Below are positions 44,437-48,263 of a stretch of DNA of 48,263 nt, in pieces. Position 1 is the stretch's first letter. Each line of letters starts with the position of its first letter. The position numbers were made by a program, and so were the translations under genes. Under the pieces are notes generated by a model. It was not told the origin of the DNA. It searched no databases and saw nothing but the letters and a program-made list of their open reading frames with translations. This DNA comes from UBA2386 sp046306335 (GTDB lineage: Bacteria; Planctomycetota; UBA1135; UBA2386): contig JBKDXM010000113.1 of NCBI GenBank assembly GCA_046306335.1, forward strand, positions 1 to 48,263, given 5' to 3'.

Positions 44437-47400
44437 TCAGCGCCCAGCGTCCGGCCACGCCACGCTGCGGCCGTCGGGAAGGCGGACCACGGCGGTGGTG
44501 TCGCCGCGCGCGAGGCGCCACTGCGAGCGGGTGTGGCTGAGGTACGAACCGCCGGCAGCCAGTTCGCTCGCGCGCACGCGGCCGTCGGCCAGCGTCTGCC
44601 GCATGCGTGCGCCGATGCGCTGCGGGTTGCCGGCGGGGCCCGGTTGCCGCCACACCGCGACCTCTTCGTCGTGGTCGTCGTCGCCGCGCACGATCGCGCC
44701 TTGCCAGAGCGGGCCGTCGTTGCGGCTGCCCAGCAAGCTCGGGCCGTAGGCGACCAACGCCTTGTGGTCGCCGAGCAAGGCCAACCCGTGGCGGGCCGGC
44801 GGCACGACTTCGACCTCGCCATCGCGGTCGCGCAGGACCAGCAGCGTGCCGCCATCGAGCCGGCCGGTCTCGGGCTCGGGCGCGAAGCTGTTCTCCGCCG
44901 CGATCAGGCAGTCGCCGTCGGCGACCATGCCGAACAGCGGTGCCACCTGCGCCAATCGCGGCAGCGGCTCGACCGTGAAGCGACCCGTCCCGTCGTTGCG
45001 GAGCAGGCTGTTGGCGAGCGTGGTCGCCCGCAGCTGGCCGCACGCCGCCAGCTTGTCCGGGCCGTAGATGTCGGGCAGCAGCGAGCGCGCGAACTGGTCG
45101 TAGGTCGGAAAACGCTGCTTCAGCACCGGCATGGCCTGGCTGCTGCAGCTGCGGCCGCGCACCGGCAGCAGGTTGTCGCCGTCGTACTTCGCCTCGACCA
45201 GGTCGCGGCTGCCGTTGTCGTCGAAGTCGCCGAAGTACAGCACCGCCGGCTGCGCGGCCGACGCCTTGTACTTGCTGTTGAGCCCCTGGTTGCCGGCGAC
45301 GTAGTCGAGGTCGCCATCGGCGTCGCAGTCCCAGGCGCACAGGCTGTTCCACCAACCGATGTGCGGCGCGAGTCCGGCCGCGGCGGTGGCGTCGGTGAAG
45401 CGCCCCTTGTCGTTGCGCAGGCAACGGATCGGCTGCCAGTGCGCCGCCACCAGCAGGTCGGGGTCGCCGTCGTCGTCGACGTCGCTGAAGATCGAGCAGG
45501 TGACCATGCCGGCGGCAAGCAAGGTCGGCGCCAGTTCGGCGGTGGCGTCGACGAAGCGGCCGCCGTCGTTGCGCAGCAGCCGCGTCGGCGGGGCGTCCGG
45601 GTAGCGGCCGGGCACGAGCCGGCCCGCGACGCAGAGGTCGAGGTCGCCGTCGCCGTCGACGTCGGCTGCGGCGACGTGGCCCGACGAGGTGCGCAGGTCC
45701 GGCAAGGCGGCGTCGTCGCGCACGAAGCGCAGGCCGCCGTCGTTGCGGTACAGGCGGTCGCGCAGCGCCGGGTGGCCCTCGGGCAGGTCGGCGCCGCCGC
45801 TGGCGACGAACAGGTCCAGATCGCCGTCGCGGTCGTGGTCGAGCCAGACGACGCCGAGGTCCTCGCACGCCGCGTCGTCGTCCCATGGCCCCGCCTGCGC
45901 CCGCCAGCCCGTCGCGGTCGCGAGGAACAGCCCGCCGCGCTGGCCGCGGGCGCCACCGACGAAGAGGTCGTCGTCGCCGTCGCCGTCGGCGTCGCCGATG
46001 GCGAGCCCCGGTCCGAGGCGCGACCCGCCTGCCGGCAGCAGCGGCTGGTCGCGGTACTCGTCGAAGTCGTCTTCCTGGTGGCGGAACGACGGCGGTGCGC
46101 CGGCGTTCGCCGGCCCGACCCGCGCCGCCGCCGCGCGGCCCGCGGGCGCGTCGTCCGGCTCGGCGATGGTGTGGCAGGCGCCGGCGGCCACGTCGCGCAC
46201 GGTGCTGATGCGGCCCGACGGCCACTCGATGCGCAGTTCGCGGGCCACCGCCGCCGCGCCGAGCCCGAAGTGCAACTCGGGCGCCTGACCGGACAGGTAG
46301 CCGCGCGACGACCAGCACTCCCGGACCAGCACGCGGCCGTCGGGCAGCGTCGCCGTCGCGCGCGCGCCGAGGCCGAAGCGGTTGCCGCCGCGGCCGCGCA
46401 GGCGCACCGTGAACGCCGCGCCGTCGTTGGTGCGGTTCTCGTAGACCGCCGCGGGCGCGTTCCAGTTGTTGACCACGACGTCGAGGTCGCCGTCGCCGTC
46501 GAGGTCGCAGAGCGAAGCCCCGTGGCTGACGGCTTCGAGGTCGAGGCCCCAGTCGCCGCCGGTCTTGGCGAACTGCAGGTCGCCGAGGTTGCGCAGCGCG
46601 AGGTTGCGCTCCGGCACCGCGCGCACGTTCTGGATGAGGTCGATCGCGTCCTTCTGGCGGCCCTCCTGCCACAGGGCCTTGACGCGGAGGTCGAGGTCCG
46701 GATCCATGTCGAAGCGGGCGATGCCGTTGGTGGCGAAGACGTCGAGCTTGGCGTCGTTGTCGAGGTCGCCGAACAGCACGCTCCACGTCCAGTCCGTGCT
46801 GGCGAGGCCGGCGAGGTGGGCCGCCTCCTGGAACACGCCCGCACCCGTGTTGCGCAGCAAGGCGTTGCGCATGACCTGCGGCGGGCGGCTGTGCAGCAAC
46901 ACGGCGCGCTCTTCGTCCATGTCGCCCATCAGCACCTTCGCCTTCACGTGCGTGGTCATGCTCATGTCGGCGACCAGCAGGTCGAGGTGGCCGTCGCCGT
47001 CGGCGTCGCCGGCGTCGCTGCCCATGCCGTAGTAGGCGGTGTGGGGGACGACGTCGGCGGTCACGTCGCGGAAGCGGCCATTGCCTTCGTTGTGGTACAG
47101 CGTGTCCGGCGACTCGAGGTCGTTCGCGACGTACAGATCGGGCCGGCCGTCGTGGTCGTAGTCCCACCACGTCGCCGACAGCCCCATGCCGAAGCCGCCG
47201 ATGCCGGCGGCGGCGCTGACGTCGACGAAGCGGCCGCCGACGTTGCGCAGCAACCGGTCCGGCTGGCCGGCGATGAAGCGCTGGCCGCGGAACACCAGGA
47301 AGTGCTCGCGCAGGGCTGGCGGCAGGTCGTCGGCCGAACGCAGTTTGCCGGCGCGCGCCAGGTCGTCGACCTGCTGCAGTTGGGCGAGGGTCGGCACCAT

Positions 47401-48093
47401 CGCGGCCGGCGGCCGCACCGTGTCCTTGCCAGGCTCGAACGCGCCGAGCACCTCGGGCGTGAGCGCCCAGCCGGGATGCAGCGCGCGATTGGTCAGCAGG
47501 TAGCAGTCGATCGCGCCGTCGCCGTCGTAGTCGGCGAAGGCGGCCATCATCGACGCGGCAGCGACGTCCAGACCGAACTTGGCGGCGTTCTCGCGGAAGG
47601 TGCCGTCGCCCTGGTTCTCGTAGAGCAGGTTCCTGGCTTCGAGGTTGCAGACATGCAGGTCGAGGTCGCCGTCGCCATCGACGTCGACGAAGCATGCCCC
47701 CGTGCCCCAGGCGTCGCCGCCGTCGACGCCGCCGGCGGCGGCGGTGGCGTCGGTGAAGCGCAGCGGGCCATCCTGGCGGAACAGGCGGTTGGGCCCGTCC
47801 TGCGCGACCAGGTACAGGTCGAGATCGCCGTCGCCGTCGTAGTCGCCGACGGCGAGGCCAGCGCCGTTGGTCAGGTACGTGTAGGCGTTGGCTCGGCGCA
47901 GTTCGTTGGTGAAGACGACCCCGGTCTGCGCCGGTGGCAGCAACTGGAAGCGCGGCCCGTCGCCCCGCGGCGCGGGCGCGGCAAGAGGTTGCGCGGTGTG
48001 GGCCGGTTGTTGCGGGTTGCGCTGGCACCCGGTGAGCGCGGCGACGGTGGCGAGGACGATCGACCGCAGGAGTGGGAATGGGCGGCGGCGCAC
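44437..48093 (-). CDS. CRTAC1-like lipoprotein with tandem FG-GAP/VCBS and ASPIC/UnbV domains
   Basis: The 1218-residue chain begins with a lipoprotein signal (MRRRPFPLLRSIVLATVAALTGC). Roughly 560 residues of FG-GAP/VCBS repeats follow with calcium-loop motifs such as DYDGDGDLDLYL and DVDGDGDLDLHV. An ASPIC/UnbV domain lies at ~580-650 (FTVRLRGRGGNRFGLGA, ELRIEWPSGRISTVRD). A second set of FG-GAP repeats comes next, and then an ASPIC/UnbV-like C-terminus (RIGARMRQTLADGRVR, VVRLPDGRSVAWPDAGR). It is thus two CRTAC1 units in tandem, an integrin-alpha-like calcium-binding propeller protein on the cell surface, probably for adhesion or binding. GTG 48093 lies 6 nt after a TAGGTT hexamer, so the transcript may be leaderless. 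Confidence 0.9.
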   Translation of the reverse strand: MRRRPFPLLRSIVLATVAALTGCQRNPQQPAHTAQPLAAPAPRGDGPRFQLLPPAQTGVVFTNELRRANAYTYLTNGAGLAVGDYDGDGDLDLYLVAQDGPNRLFRQDGPLRFTDATAAAGGVDGGDAWGTGACFVDVDGDGDLDLHVCNLEARNLLYENQGDGTFRENAAKFGLDVAAASMMAAFADYDGDGAIDCYLLTNRALHPGWALTPEVLGAFEPGKDTVRPPAAMVPTLAQLQQVDDLARAGKLRSADDLPPALREHFLVFRGQRFIAGQPDRLLRNVGGRFVDVSAAAGIGGFGMGLSATWWDYDHDGRPDLYVANDLESPDTLYHNEGNGRFRDVTADVVPHTAYYGMGSDAGDADGDGHLDLLVADMSMTTHVKAKVLMGDMDEERAVLLHSRPPQVMRNALLRNTGAGVFQEAAHLAGLASTDWTWSVLFGDLDNDAKLDVFATNGIARFDMDPDLDLRVKALWQEGRQKDAIDLIQNVRAVPERNLALRNLGDLQFAKTGGDWGLDLEAVSHGASLCDLDGDGDLDVVVNNWNAPAAVYENRTNDGAAFTVRLRGRGGNRFGLGARATATLPDGRVLVRECWSSRGYLSGQAPELHFGLGAAAVARELRIEWPSGRISTVRDVAAGACHTIAEPDDAPAGRAAAARVGPANAGAPPSFRHQEDDFDEYRDQPLLPAGGSRLGPGLAIGDADGDGDDDLFVGGARGQRGGLFLATATGWRAQAGPWDDDAACEDLGVVWLDHDRDGDLDLFVASGGADLPEGHPALRDRLYRNDGGLRFVRDDAALPDLRTSSGHVAAADVDGDGDLDLCVAGRLVPGRYPDAPPTRLLRNDGGRFVDATAELAPTLLAAGMVTCSIFSDVDDDGDPDLLVAAHWQPIRCLRNDKGRFTDATAAAGLAPHIGWWNSLCAWDCDADGDLDYVAGNQGLNSKYKASAAQPAVLYFGDFDDNGSRDLVEAKYDGDNLLPVRGRSCSSQAMPVLKQRFPTYDQFARSLLPDIYGPDKLAACGQLRATTLANSLLRNDGTGRFTVEPLPRLAQVAPLFGMVADGDCLIAAENSFAPEPETGRLDGGTLLVLRDRDGEVEVVPPARHGLALLGDHKALVAYGPSLLGSRNDGPLWQGAIVRGDDDHDEEVAVWRQPGPAGNPQRIGARMRQTLADGRVRASELAAGGSYLSHTRSQWRLARGDTTAVVRLPDGRSVAWPDAGR

Positions 48094-48099
48094 GCCGGC

Positions 48100-48105
48100 A
48101 ACCTA
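48100..48105 (-). promoter_or_regulatory. Candidate -10 (TAGGTT) of the CRTAC1-like gene, leaderless arrangement
   Basis: Only 6 nt lie between the hexamer and the GTG start. A weak -35 (TGGCCT) sits 17 nt upstream. Confidence 0.4.
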
Positions 48106-48173
48106 GGAGTCTGCGGCACGGAAGGCCACGCCGCCCAGTACGCGTCTTCGCGTCCGGGAGCTCGCCGCCGATC

Positions 48174-48260
48174 CTCGGCGAATCCACCGATTCGCCTGCG
48201 GTCGTCGGCTTCGCCCCGACCGCGAATCCACGCACTGGATCGGCGCGCGTCCCGTGACGC
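48174..48260. repeat. 87-nt dispersed hairpin repeat, copy B
   Basis: It matches 23105-23191 at 82 of 87 positions, same orientation, including the GATTCG..CGGTCG / CGACCGCGAATC palindrome. It lies 81 nt upstream of the CRTAC1-like start at the window edge; homology may continue beyond. Both copies sit upstream of a minus-strand gene. Confidence 0.85.
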
Positions 48261-48263
48261 AGA

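Noticed and set aside
44291..48235. A 1314-codon minus-strand frame overlapping the CRTAC1-like gene
   Set aside because: It is a different frame of a gene with clear FG-GAP/ASPIC motifs. Composition is low-complexity Arg/Ala/Pro.

Overview
The window is about 48 kb of very GC-rich, densely packed bacterial chromosome. No rRNA, insertion sequence, integrase, phage gene or CRISPR array is visible. The gene content suggests a member of the Planctomycetota. It has many secreted proteins and lipoproteins, a PEP-CTERM protein, a CRTAC1-like FG-GAP/ASPIC-UnbV lipoprotein and a di-heme peroxidase. A ~120-residue C-terminal module recurs on secreted proteins of the kind I know from that phylum. The taxonomic call is inference from content, not a database match.

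Layout. 1-7 kb: the end-clipped gene of an ECF-type sigma factor, a secreted propeller-like protein, infC, and a fused E2/E1 2-oxoglutarate decarboxylase/dehydrogenase (kgd). 7-10.5 kb: a ferredoxin/hydrolase pair facing away from a DapA-family lyase and an aldehyde dehydrogenase; these two probably feed 2-oxoglutarate semialdehyde, then 2-oxoglutarate, into central metabolism. 10.5-14.3 kb: minus-strand secreted proteins (di-heme peroxidase, CAP-domain protein, unknown). 14.4-19 kb: a tightly coupled nucleotide-sugar operon with two UDP-sugar epimerases and rmlA, rmlD and rmlB, but no rmlC. 19-24 kb: M28 peptidase, ThiE-like protein, HEAT-like lipoprotein, RluA pseudouridine synthase and a small lipobox/PEP-CTERM protein. 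23.9-29 kb: a 1198-residue membrane-spanning protein (DUF4388, TPR-like, TM, PEGA, PQQ-like propeller) and a divergent unknown exported protein. 29-31.7 kb: cysteine desulfurase-like, ThiF/MoeB-like and 7Fe ferredoxin genes, plus tRNA-Leu(UAG). 31.8-34.3 kb: a large lipoprotein resembling rhamnogalacturonan exolyases. 34.3-41.7 kb: a minus-strand run of gcvP, a four-TM protein, a fused 2-epimerase-like/DegT aminotransferase, a Gfo/Idh/MocA oxidoreductase and a hexapeptide acyltransferase. 41.9-48 kb: a PhyH-family dioxygenase, a repeat-propeller protein and the CRTAC1-like lipoprotein.

The most unusual locus is 34.3-38.9 kb. It looks like a pathway for a modified amino sugar, and the epimerase-like domain has lost residues usually needed for catalysis and is fused to the aminotransferase.

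Recurring architecture: six gene pairs share a GTGA start/stop overlap and one an ATGA overlap. Two divergent pairs have ATG codons that share one CATG. Several upstream regions carry TAG-type -10 hexamers, some so close to the start codon that the transcripts would be leaderless. An 87-nt hairpin-forming repeat occurs twice.
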